A DNA stretch of 8,435 bases, taken from the NCBI GenBank assembly GCA_023230755.1, contig JALNWS010000176.1, forward strand, positions 1 through 8,435, in the 5' to 3' direction. The position numbers and the translations under genes were made by a program. Below the pieces are notes generated by a model. The model saw nothing but the letters and a program-made list of their open reading frames with translations, ran no database searches and had not been told where the DNA came from. The stretch is from Azoarcus sp. (GTDB lineage: Bacteria > Pseudomonadota > Gammaproteobacteria > Burkholderiales > Rhodocyclaceae). Positions within the stretch are counted from its first letter, which is position 1. The number at the start of each line of letters is the position of its first letter. This document shows positions 1-6,467 of this stretch, piece after piece.

Positions 1-938
1 CGCGGCTCGAACTGGTTGTTGTTCATGTTCCAGAACGGCGCCTTGTTTTCGAGAACCGGGTACTTCTCGGCGAAGCTGTTGCCGTCCTTGTTCCAGAGTT
101 GCGTCTTGCTGTTTGCCACGGCCAGTACCCAGCGCTTGCCGAGCATCTTGTAGCCCGGATACCAGCACGGACGGGCGTTGAAGATCTCAAGGTCGTCCTG
201 CAACTGGTCGGAGGAGCCGATCGGATCCATCCAGGCACCACCGGACAGGCGACGCACACGGCGCACGGCGGGGATGTAGGCCCAGACGTCGTTGACCTTG
301 ATCGAGTCGTACATGATGGTGAAAGTGCCGAGCCCCTTCATGTCCGACGGCGACTTGAAGTACAGCAGCTGGCGGCCGCGCTCGCTGCCGTCGCCTTCGA
401 CCGCGTCGCCGGTGAGACGTCCCTTCATGGCGTAACGGGTGAATTCCGCGACCGGTTCGGCGTGAACGCCATTCTCGCCGTCGATCAGCACCTGAGTGAA
501 GTTCGGCACATAGGATACGTCGCCGGTGAGCTGGCCGAGATGCCAGTTCCAGATCACCTTCTCGGCGGCCTGCGGGTCTTTCATGTCGATATTGGGGAAG
601 GGCTGCCCGGCGGTCCAGCCATCAATCTGGCAGGTTTCAGCGTTGATCTTCGTTTTGCCGGCGTTGGCCTGCGAAGCCTTGACCCACTTCGGGTCGAGCG
701 GAATGGCCTTGGACTTTGCCAGCGGAAGCTTCCACCCGTTGTTGCGGATGCGCCATTCCATGCGTTCGCTGAGCATGCTGGCAATGGTGTGGCCCTCGAA
801 GGTGTCGTTTTTCACCTTGTCGAGGTTCTCGGCCGAAATGACCGTGCCAACCGGCAGTTCTGCCGCATGTACGGGAAGGGTCGCCAGCAACATGGTGGCG
901 GCGAGGGTGGCGAGAAGCGGCTTGTGCAGTTTATTCAT
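1..938 (-). CDS. DUF1329 family periplasmic protein (3' end outside window)
   Basis: The reading frame starts at ATG 938-936 and stays open to the window edge, so 312 residues are seen. The family is usually around 450 residues, so roughly the last third is missing. An SD-like GGAG lies 8 bases before the ATG. Residues 1-25 form a signal peptide (Lys at 3 and 6, hydrophobic core about 8-22, VHA cleavage site before Ala26). There is no lipobox cysteine, so the mature protein is predicted to be soluble in the periplasm. The recognisable family block is around residues 207-255, with VWAYIPAVRRVRRLSG at 218-233 and a downstream acidic DDLEIF stretch. DUF1329 members are often named outer membrane lipoprotein-sorting proteins because the fold resembles LolA/LolB; no biochemical role is established. 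It is the last visible gene of the operon, 20 bases after the DUF1302 gene, and these two families are habitual partners. Family assignment is firm; function is inferred. Confidence 0.9.
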   Translation of the reverse strand, partial: MNKLHKPLLATLAATMLLATLPVHAAELPVGTVISAENLDKVKNDTFEGHTIASMLSERMEWRIRNNGWKLPLAKSKAIPLDPKWVKASQANAGKTKINAETCQIDGWTAGQPFPNIDMKDPQAAEKVIWNWHLGQLTGDVSYVPNFTQVLIDGENGVHAEPVAEFTRYAMKGRLTGDAVEGDGSERGRQLLYFKSPSDMKGLGTFTIMYDSIKVNDVWAYIPAVRRVRRLSGGAWMDPIGSSDQLQDDLEIFNARPCWYPGYKMLGKRWVLAVANSKTQLWNKDGNSFAEKYPVLENKAPFWNMNNNQFEP

Positions 939-958
939 GTGAGATTCTCCGTCCGGGT

Positions 959-2557
959 TCAGAACAGGTAGGTCAGGCTGGTGTAGAGCTGGTCGCGCTT
1001 GTGGTAATAGCCAAACAGACTGGCGTCGTCGCAGGTGTTGGCGCCGGACTGGCACTTGTTGGCATCTCTCCAGCTGTCGTCCCAGAACTTGTCGTATTCG
1101 ACTTTCCAGCGCCAGTTCTTGGCCACCTCCATGGTGACCGAAGGCACGGCAAATCCGCCGCCATAGGTCAGGTCGGTACCAAGCACAAGCTCCGGCTTGA
1201 CGCGACCGTTGTCATAGCTGAGGCTGAAGATGCCGGTCAGCAAAAAGGAGTGCTCCTTCGCCTTTGCGCCCCAGCCGACCGAGTTGAGGAGCTTCTCGTC
1301 GCGGTCGAAATCCTGGATCCACTTGTCGAACAACTGGACGGACAGGAACATCGGCTTCTCACTGCCGAGCAGGGATTGCGTCAGGGCAATGTTCTTGTCC
1401 ATGCGCAGCATCCAGGTGATCACGTCCTTGCGCGTGAATCCGTCGAAACCGGGTGCGACGAGCTGCGAGGCGAGCGAACCGGGCGAGGCCGCGAAGTTGT
1501 AAGGGGCGTCCTTTACGTAGGCCACTTCGGTGCTGAATACCGCATCAGCCCACTGCGCATAGCCGCTGGCGGTCATGCCGAACACGTCCACCACCGGGTA
1601 GATGATGTTTCCGAATATGCCCGTGGTATCGGTCCGTCCCTGCGTATTGACGGCGCTGGTGCCGGGAATACCGTTGAACTTGCTGGTGCCGTTCATGATC
1701 GGGCTGGGCCAGAATGTCTTCAGGTAGGAAACCGAATAGTTGAGGTCGGCGGCCATTCCGCTCCAGCGGAGACCCCCGGTCGGTTCGCGCTGATCCCCCT
1801 TCTTGTTCTTGAAGTCGTAGGGGTCGATGTTGCGGAAGTCGACACCGGCGTATGGCTGGCTCGACCAACGGCCACCGTAGATCTCAAGTTCGGTGCCGAT
1901 GTCCTTGTTACGGTCCCAGCCCGGGCGGATGAACATCTCGAGTCCGCCGTCGAGTTCCGGCACGTCGATGTTGATCTTGGCCATGATATTGGTCTTGCGC
2001 AGCTCCTCGTTTGCCGGTTCGAGGAAGGAGCGCCAGGTGTAGTCAAAGCCATGTACGAGGTCGTTGGCGGCGAAGAAGTCGGTTTCACCCCATGCGATCT
2101 GCTGTTTTCCGAGGCGGATGCGTGTGCGCTCGCCCAACGGAAAGTCCACATACAGTTCGCGAATGACATCGCTTATGTGGTTGCGGTTGTACAGATCCAT
2201 GATGTCGCCATCCTGGTAGTTGTTGGCGCCCATCTTCTCGAGGTGGCGCAGAAACGGGGTCTGAACCTCGCCGACGCCGCGCAGTTTGGCGACAACGGAT
2301 ACATCGGGCGTTGCGCGCCAATCGATGTTCAGGCGGGCGGTGGTGCGCGCCATCGAGAGTTTGCCGCGGTCGTTGTAGCCGGGGGTGTCCTCCCAGTTGA
2401 GGGTGTTCCACGACAATTCCTGACGGAGATAACCATCGATCTTCAGGTCGTTGTCGGCTGCCAGGGCAGGGGCACCAATTGACGCAAGTGCGATTGCCAG
2501 GGCGACTTTCTGCAGATGGGCGTGGATTGGCACGCCTTGATGCATCTTCTTCTTCAT
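959..2557 (-). CDS. DUF1302 family outer-membrane protein, predicted beta-barrel
   Basis: Encodes 532 residues, a normal length for DUF1302. An AAGGGA ribosome site lies 6 bases before ATG 2557-2555. The signal peptide has a basic start (KKK at 2-4), a hydrophobic core at about 18-31 and an ALA cleavage site near residue 33. The mature part alternates short amphipathic strands rich in Tyr, Trp and Gly with charged loops, and ends in a terminal Phe (SLTYLF), the usual signal for outer-membrane barrel assembly. Early strands at about 37-80 (KIDGYLRQELSWNT, MARTTARLNIDW) fit the family. Cys502 and Cys509 are the only cysteines near the C-terminus and could form a disulfide in a surface loop. The gene sits 70 bases after the RND gene and 20 before DUF1329. 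DUF1302 proteins are poorly characterised; a channel or receptor for a hydrophobic compound is inference from context. Confidence 0.92.
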   Translation of the reverse strand: MKKKMHQGVPIHAHLQKVALAIALASIGAPALAADNDLKIDGYLRQELSWNTLNWEDTPGYNDRGKLSMARTTARLNIDWRATPDVSVVAKLRGVGEVQTPFLRHLEKMGANNYQDGDIMDLYNRNHISDVIRELYVDFPLGERTRIRLGKQQIAWGETDFFAANDLVHGFDYTWRSFLEPANEELRKTNIMAKINIDVPELDGGLEMFIRPGWDRNKDIGTELEIYGGRWSSQPYAGVDFRNIDPYDFKNKKGDQREPTGGLRWSGMAADLNYSVSYLKTFWPSPIMNGTSKFNGIPGTSAVNTQGRTDTTGIFGNIIYPVVDVFGMTASGYAQWADAVFSTEVAYVKDAPYNFAASPGSLASQLVAPGFDGFTRKDVITWMLRMDKNIALTQSLLGSEKPMFLSVQLFDKWIQDFDRDEKLLNSVGWGAKAKEHSFLLTGIFSLSYDNGRVKPELVLGTDLTYGGGFAVPSVTMEVAKNWRWKVEYDKFWDDSWRDANKCQSGANTCDDASLFGYYHKRDQLYTSLTYLF

Positions 2558-2608
2558 GGTTTATCCCTTGAGGTCGGTCGGAAAAGTGCTGCGGGGTAAA
2601 AACGAACG

Positions 2609-2629
2609 GAGGGTCATGTCGTGACCCTC
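2609..2629 (-). repeat. Intercistronic hairpin overlapping the RND stop codon
   Basis: GAGGGTCA (2609-2616) and TGACCCTC (2622-2629) form a perfect 8-bp inverted repeat with a 5-base loop. On the minus-strand transcript the stem begins inside the RND stop codon and is followed by CGTTCG and then TTTTT. The U-run is six bases from the stem, so it is a poor terminator; partial termination or protection of mRNA ends is more likely. It lies between the pump and the barrel gene in the largest gap of the operon. Confidence 0.55.
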
Positions 2630-5000
2630 ATGAAGGCTGGAGGGATGGCTCGATACCGGCGAGTACCGGGCGCTCGCGTCTGCCGAAAATGAACTCGGGG
2701 CGGAAGACGTAGATCACCGAAGGCATGACAAACAGTGCCGACATGGCGGATACGCCCAGCCAGATCGCCATCAACAGGCCCATCTCGGCCTGGAAACGCA
2801 GCGACGAGGCCCACCACAGCAGGGTGCTGAAGATCAGCACGCTGGCGGTGACGATCACCCCCATCCCGGCAGAGTGCAGCGCCTGGTGAATGGCGTGCTC
2901 AGGGGTGCTGCCGGCGGCGATCTCTTCCTTGATACGGTCGGCAATGTAGAAGGCGTAATCGACGCCAAGGCCGATGCCGAGCGCGGCCACCGGCACGGTG
3001 TTGATGTTCATGCCGATGCCCTTCCAGGCCATGAAGCTGAAGGTGAGCGTGTTGGAGATGATGACGGGCACCATGAACAGCATGCCGGCCACGGTGGAGC
3101 GATAGACGACGGTGCAGATCACCACGAGCACCAGCAGGGCAAGCGCGACGGCTTCGATCTGGCTGGAGAGGATGACTTCATTGACCGCTGCCATCACCCC
3201 GATCAGTCCACCCGCGAGCTGCCACTGACCTTCGGCGAGCGGATTGTTGGCGATGAACTCCTTGATGCGGGCCACGGCGGTGCGGATGGTTTCGCCCTGG
3301 CGGTCGCGGAACATCATGGTGATGGCACCGTTGGCGTATTTGTTGTCAGCAAAACGGTCGATATCGCCCGGCTCGGATACGGAGTCGAGAATGGCCATCA
3401 GACTGCCATTTACGGCTTGTGTATCGCCCAGTTCGAGGTAGTGTGGGTTGCCCTCGCGCAGCGTGCTGTTGACCACTGGCAGCACGTCGGCGATCGATAC
3501 CGAACCGCCCACTTCGGGCTGGGTTTCGATGAAGCGCTGGAAGCGGTTCATCGCCTGCAGCACCTCGTTGCTCTTTACCAGCCCTTCCTTTCCGTCCTCG
3601 CCGATGACGATGAACATGCGGTCGACGCCCTGAAAGCGGTCGTTGATGGCGGCGGAGTCCTGGTTGTAGGTCGACTCCGGCCACAGGATGGGCGAGCCGG
3701 GGTTGGCATCGCCGATCTTGAGGTTGAAGGCATACATGCCGGAGAAGGTCATCACGATGATGCTGCAGATGATCACGGCGTAGCGGAAGCGCGAAGTGGC
3801 CATCCATACGCCGAGGTCCAGCACCTTGCGCAGCAGCGGGGCAAGATCGATCGGGTGGACCGTGCCATGCGGCTTGCGGATGTAGGACAGCATGATCGGC
3901 GTGAGGATGACTGCGCTCACGGTCAGGGTCAGCACCCACACCACCGACAGCACGGTGAGCTTCTGCAACATCGGGATCGGACTCAGCGCCACAACGGCCA
4001 TACAGGCGGCGTCAGCGATGACGCCGAGCATGCCGGGGCGGAAGAGGTCGGCCAGGGCGATCTTGGCGGCGTGGCGCGAACTTTCGGCGCCGACGGCGAT
4101 CATGTCGAGTTCATCGTCGAAGCGGTTGATGATCTGTACCGAATGCGAGACGGCACGCGAGGTGATCAGCATCGCCACGACGATGACCAGGGGCTCGAAG
4201 TGGATGCCGATCAGGCGGCAGATGCCCAGAGCCCACACCGCACTGACGGCCCCTGCGAGCAGCGGCAGCAGGACGCCGCGCCAGGTGCGCAGCAGCACGA
4301 AGAGCATGCCCAGCGTCACCGCGAGCGCTGCGGCGACGAGGTCGATGGTCTCGGGCACGTAATGGTTCACCCAGCCATAAAGGATGGGGTCGCCGACCAC
4401 CCGGATGTTGACGCTGTCGTCTGCGACCGTGGCCACCAGCGCACGGATCTCGCTGAACACCTTGGCGTAATCGACTTCGCGGTCGATGAAATCGACGGTG
4501 ATCAGCGTGGCCTGCAGATCCTTCGAAACATAGGGGCCATAGACGAGCGGGTTGCGCAGCACCGACTGCTTCAGCGCCGCCATCTCGGTGGCGTTGGCGG
4601 GCAGGTCAGGCCACATCAGGGGCCTGGTTTCGATCCCCGCGGTCGACGCGCGCACCTCCTTGAGTTTCTTCGAGGCCAGTGAGGTGATCTGGTAGGGGTT
4701 GACTGCCGAGACTTCGCGCAACCCCAGCGTGACCGTGCGCACCTTGTCCAGCAGGGACTGCTGGAAGATGTCGCCATCCTTGACTTCGAACATGATGGTG
4801 ACCATGTTCGAACCGCCGAAGGTGTCCTTGAACTTTTCGTGGGTCTTCACGTATTCGTGGCGCGAGGGCAGCATGTCCTCGAATACGGTTCGCACCTCGA
4901 TGTGGAGGGCAAACCAGCTCAGGATCAGGGTGAGCAGCCCAAGGCCGGCAACGACCCAGCGTCGCCGGCGAATGCAGAACTCTGCAATGCGTTCGATCAT
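2628..5000 (-). CDS. RND/MMPL-superfamily inner-membrane transporter
   Basis: Encodes 790 residues with the two-fold RND layout: TM1 about 15-34, a large periplasmic loop 35-215, a TM cluster about 218-375, TM7 about 407-425, a second loop 430-612 and a last TM cluster about 615-768. At this size it resembles MMPL/HpnN-type lipid exporters rather than the longer AcrB-type drug pumps. The second half carries GIGLGVDYAFY at 675-685, whose Gly677-xxx-Asp681 matches the proton-relay motif of this superfamily. The equivalent place in the first half reads SRAVSH (281-286), with no aspartate. RRRR at 11-14 before TM1 supports the chosen start, and a GAGAG sequence lies about 9-10 bases upstream. Role by family: proton-driven movement of a lipid-like or hydrophobic molecule out of the inner membrane; substrate unknown. 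It follows the propeller gene by 41 bases and precedes the barrel gene, forming an envelope-spanning set. A hairpin overlaps its stop codon. Confidence 0.93.
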   Translation of the reverse strand: MIERIAEFCIRRRRWVVAGLGLLTLILSWFALHIEVRTVFEDMLPSRHEYVKTHEKFKDTFGGSNMVTIMFEVKDGDIFQQSLLDKVRTVTLGLREVSAVNPYQITSLASKKLKEVRASTAGIETRPLMWPDLPANATEMAALKQSVLRNPLVYGPYVSKDLQATLITVDFIDREVDYAKVFSEIRALVATVADDSVNIRVVGDPILYGWVNHYVPETIDLVAAALAVTLGMLFVLLRTWRGVLLPLLAGAVSAVWALGICRLIGIHFEPLVIVVAMLITSRAVSHSVQIINRFDDELDMIAVGAESSRHAAKIALADLFRPGMLGVIADAACMAVVALSPIPMLQKLTVLSVVWVLTLTVSAVILTPIMLSYIRKPHGTVHPIDLAPLLRKVLDLGVWMATSRFRYAVIICSIIVMTFSGMYAFNLKIGDANPGSPILWPESTYNQDSAAINDRFQGVDRMFIVIGEDGKEGLVKSNEVLQAMNRFQRFIETQPEVGGSVSIADVLPVVNSTLREGNPHYLELGDTQAVNGSLMAILDSVSEPGDIDRFADNKYANGAITMMFRDRQGETIRTAVARIKEFIANNPLAEGQWQLAGGLIGVMAAVNEVILSSQIEAVALALLVLVVICTVVYRSTVAGMLFMVPVIISNTLTFSFMAWKGIGMNINTVPVAALGIGLGVDYAFYIADRIKEEIAAGSTPEHAIHQALHSAGMGVIVTASVLIFSTLLWWASSLRFQAEMGLLMAIWLGVSAMSALFVMPSVIYVFRPEFIFGRRERPVLAGIEPSLQPS

Positions 5001-5041
5001 TTTGATGTCTCTCGAAAGGGTGATGAAGGGCGGGCGTACGT

Positions 5042-6118
5042 TCAGTTGCCGATCGGCATCCAGCGTTTTCCGTCCCAGCGGCCGACGTTTGCACCGGCGA
5101 ACCAGGTGATGTCGCCGGCGGGAAGTACGCGGGTGTGCCAGGACAGATCACGTTCGTCGAGGCGGCCCGTCTGCCAGTCGACGGCGTCGGCGTCGCTCTG
5201 GACCCAGCGCCCGAGGTTGCCGGTGCCGATCCAGCGCTGCGCGCCTTCGTCCCATGCGATATCGAGGAGGTGGTCCCTGACCGGCAGCTCGACCTCCTGC
5301 CAGCTGAGCCCACCATCCGACGTGGTCAGTACGACGCCTTCGAGTCCGACGGCGACACCGTGCTCTGCATCACGGAAGGCAACGGACATCAGCGAGCTGG
5401 CGACCGGTGCCTCCAGCTCGGTCCAGGTTGACCCGCCGTCGTCGCTGAGCAGAATGCGGCCGAACTCGCCCACCACCCGTATGCGCGAGTCATCGATGAT
5501 GGCGACATCGTTCCACGCCACGTCTTCTTCCTCGCGCAAGCGCGTCCAGCTGCTTCCATAGTCGCGGCTCATCAACAGCGCGCCCATCTCACCGGTTGCG
5601 ATCGTCATTCCGTCCGGTGCCACGCGCACGCGGTTGAGCTTGTTTGCGATTTCCGAGCGCGGGACGTTGTCGGCTGCGAGCCAGGTCTGGCCCTTGTCGG
5701 CGGAGTGGAGGATGACCCCGTCGTTGCCAACGGCGATGCCATGCCCGTCGCTCCACGTGGCCAGGTCCTGCAGCGTGCGTTTGGTGGGCGTGGTCAGACG
5801 GGTGATCCCGCCTTCACCGTTCAAAGAAAGAATTTTTCCACTGGAACCGGCGATCCAGACCTCTCCATTTGCGGCCAGTGCGATGCCATAGAAGCTGTCG
5901 CGACGTTCGAGGATCGGCGGCTGCACGGTTTTGCCGACGGGTTGAGGTTTGATGAACAGGCCAGCCCACAACAGTCCGCCGATGATCAGCCACGGTGCAA
6001 TGGCGACAGGTGCACGCAACAGCTTGCTGCGTGTGCTGGTGCTGCTCTTTTCCGCGGAGGGGGGCGACGGTATGGGGCCGGCCGCAGGCGCGGCGACTTG
6101 GTCTGGAATTCTGTCCAT
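5042..6118 (-). CDS. YCF48/BNR-repeat beta-propeller, inner-membrane anchored
   Basis: Encodes 358 residues. Residues 1-30 are Pro/Ser/Thr-rich and likely unstructured. Basic residues (R30, K32, R35) precede one membrane segment at about 37-56, which predicts the N-terminus inside and the rest in the periplasm. Residues 70-358 form repeated blades. Asp-box motifs of the form S-x-D-x-G-x-S/T-W occur at 139-146, 184-191, 225-232 and 266-273, with a worn fifth copy ending at W315, giving a regular period of 41-45 residues. Each follows a G-x-x-G-x-[IVL]-L strand. This is the YCF48/Hcf136-like propeller family, known in photosynthetic organisms for photosystem II assembly; in heterotrophs the role is unknown and photosynthesis is not implied. 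It is the first gene of the operon. The ribosome site before ATG 6118-6116 is weak (CAGAG). A scaffold for the neighbouring RND pump is inferred from context. Confidence 0.88.
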   Translation of the reverse strand: MDRIPDQVAAPAAGPIPSPPSAEKSSTSTRSKLLRAPVAIAPWLIIGGLLWAGLFIKPQPVGKTVQPPILERRDSFYGIALAANGEVWIAGSSGKILSLNGEGGITRLTTPTKRTLQDLATWSDGHGIAVGNDGVILHSADKGQTWLAADNVPRSEIANKLNRVRVAPDGMTIATGEMGALLMSRDYGSSWTRLREEEDVAWNDVAIIDDSRIRVVGEFGRILLSDDGGSTWTELEAPVASSLMSVAFRDAEHGVAVGLEGVVLTTSDGGLSWQEVELPVRDHLLDIAWDEGAQRWIGTGNLGRWVQSDADAVDWQTGRLDERDLSWHTRVLPAGDITWFAGANVGRWDGKRWMPIGN

Positions 6119-6139
6119 GGGGCGATTGCTCTGTCAGGT

Positions 6140-6168
6140 TTTATCGGGGCCGTTGTCTGCACGGCGAT
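6140..6168 (-). promoter_or_regulatory. Candidate activator-dependent promoter of the envelope operon
   Basis: On the minus strand a GATAAA hexamer (6145-6140) matches four of six -10 positions. Seventeen bases upstream the -35 position reads ATCGCC (6168-6163), a poor match to consensus, as is usual for promoters that need an activator. The predicted mRNA would have a short leader of about 15 bases before ATG 6118. The match is weak and rests mainly on its position relative to the tandem repeat. Confidence 0.22.
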
Positions 6169-6199
6169 TCGTTCCCGTAAAGCTAGAGATTCGCTCCCG
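6166..6199 (-). promoter_or_regulatory. Tandem 12-base direct repeat, candidate AraC/XylS-type operator
   Basis: On the minus strand the sequence reads CGGGAGCGAATC (6199-6188), then ten bases, then CGGGAACGAATC (6177-6166). The copies differ at one base and start 22 bases apart, about two helical turns. AraC/XylS-family activators commonly bind two same-direction half-sites about 21 bases apart, with the proximal one touching the -35 box. The proximal copy is 48 bases before the start codon of the propeller gene. A GATAAA candidate -10 (6145-6140) with a 17-base spacer would place the -35 at 6168-6163, overlapping the proximal repeat by 3 bases. The repeat is seen directly; operator function is inference. 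Confidence 0.45.
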
Positions 6200-6258
6200 C
6201 AACGACTATCCAATCAACGCAGCCTCTATCCCATTCGCGCAGTTCAATTCGGTGCGTG

Positions 6259-6268
6259 CCGATATCGG
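6259..6268. repeat. Perfect 10-bp palindrome CCGATATCGG
   Basis: The palindrome sits near the middle of the divergent region, beside the AT-rich part, where a dimeric regulator could affect both promoters. A 10-bp palindrome in about 350 bases may occur by chance, so function is unproven. Confidence 0.3.
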
Positions 6269-6292
6269 GCCAAAGCAATAGGTTTGTTTTAG

Positions 6293-6322
6293 TTGGAATA
6301 GTTGTTGCTTAAAGCATATGTG
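6293..6322 (+). promoter_or_regulatory. Candidate promoter for the AraC-type gene
   Basis: TTGGAA at 6293-6298 (four of six -35 matches) is followed after 18 bases by TATGTG at 6317-6322, a poor -10. It lies in the AT-richest part of the divergent region and would give a leader of about 140 bases, covering the GTGCCGGC and CACGTG elements. The match is weak and the call tentative. Confidence 0.2.
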
Positions 6323-6358
6323 TGCCGGCCGGATGTCTGCACCCACAGGGCCCGTGAT

Positions 6359-6368
6359 GTGCCGGCAC
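6359..6368. repeat. Perfect 10-bp palindrome GTGCCGGCAC
   Basis: This palindrome lies about 100 bases before the AraC-type start codon. Its first eight bases also occur at 6322-6329, 37 bases upstream. It is downstream of the candidate AraC-type promoter and could be an operator or a leader hairpin; no function is shown. Confidence 0.3.
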
Positions 6369-6467
6369 GCTTTCAGGTGCTTCGCATTGCACCGGATTCG
6401 GGCTTCGCCGCACTGTATGAGTGCGGCGCACGTGGGTGCCTTACACGTGATGTGAAAAGGATCAAGC

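Larger units (their letters stand above)
6119..6467. promoter_or_regulatory. Divergent intergenic control region
   Basis: This 349-base stretch separates the operon (leftward) from the AraC-type gene (rightward), and no ORF within it looks real. Its middle, about 6270-6320, is AT-richer than the surrounding genes, as expected for promoters. It holds a tandem 12-base repeat near the operon, a CCGATATCGG palindrome at 6259-6268, a TGCTT-A-AAGCA inverted repeat at 6306-6316, the octamer GTGCCGGC at 6322-6329 and again at 6359-6366, and two CACGTG hexamers at 6429-6434 and 6444-6449. No sigma-54 type -24/-12 pair with correct spacing was found. Confidence 0.6.

Noticed and set aside
99..971. Open frame of 290 codons on the plus strand, opposite the DUF1329 gene
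   Set aside because: The minus-strand frame has a signal peptide, a ribosome site and the DUF1329 block; the plus frame has none of these.
1001..2482. Open frame of 493 codons on the plus strand, opposite the DUF1302 gene
   Set aside because: Antisense shadow of a well-supported gene with signal peptide and barrel terminus; no recognisable features of its own.
2874..4682. Long open frame of 602 codons on the plus strand, opposite the RND gene
   Set aside because: It is antisense to a clear transporter gene. Its product is extremely rich in His, Asp, Gly and Gln with no domain or membrane logic, as expected from the complement of GC-rich codons.
5042..6118. Reading the YCF48-like gene as evidence for a phototroph
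   Set aside because: No other photosynthesis gene is present, and YCF48/BNR propellers occur widely in heterotrophic proteobacteria next to RND genes.
6359..6385. Possible sigma-54 promoter (GGCACG followed by TGCTT)
   Set aside because: The GG and GC elements are 13 bases apart instead of 10, so the spacing does not fit.
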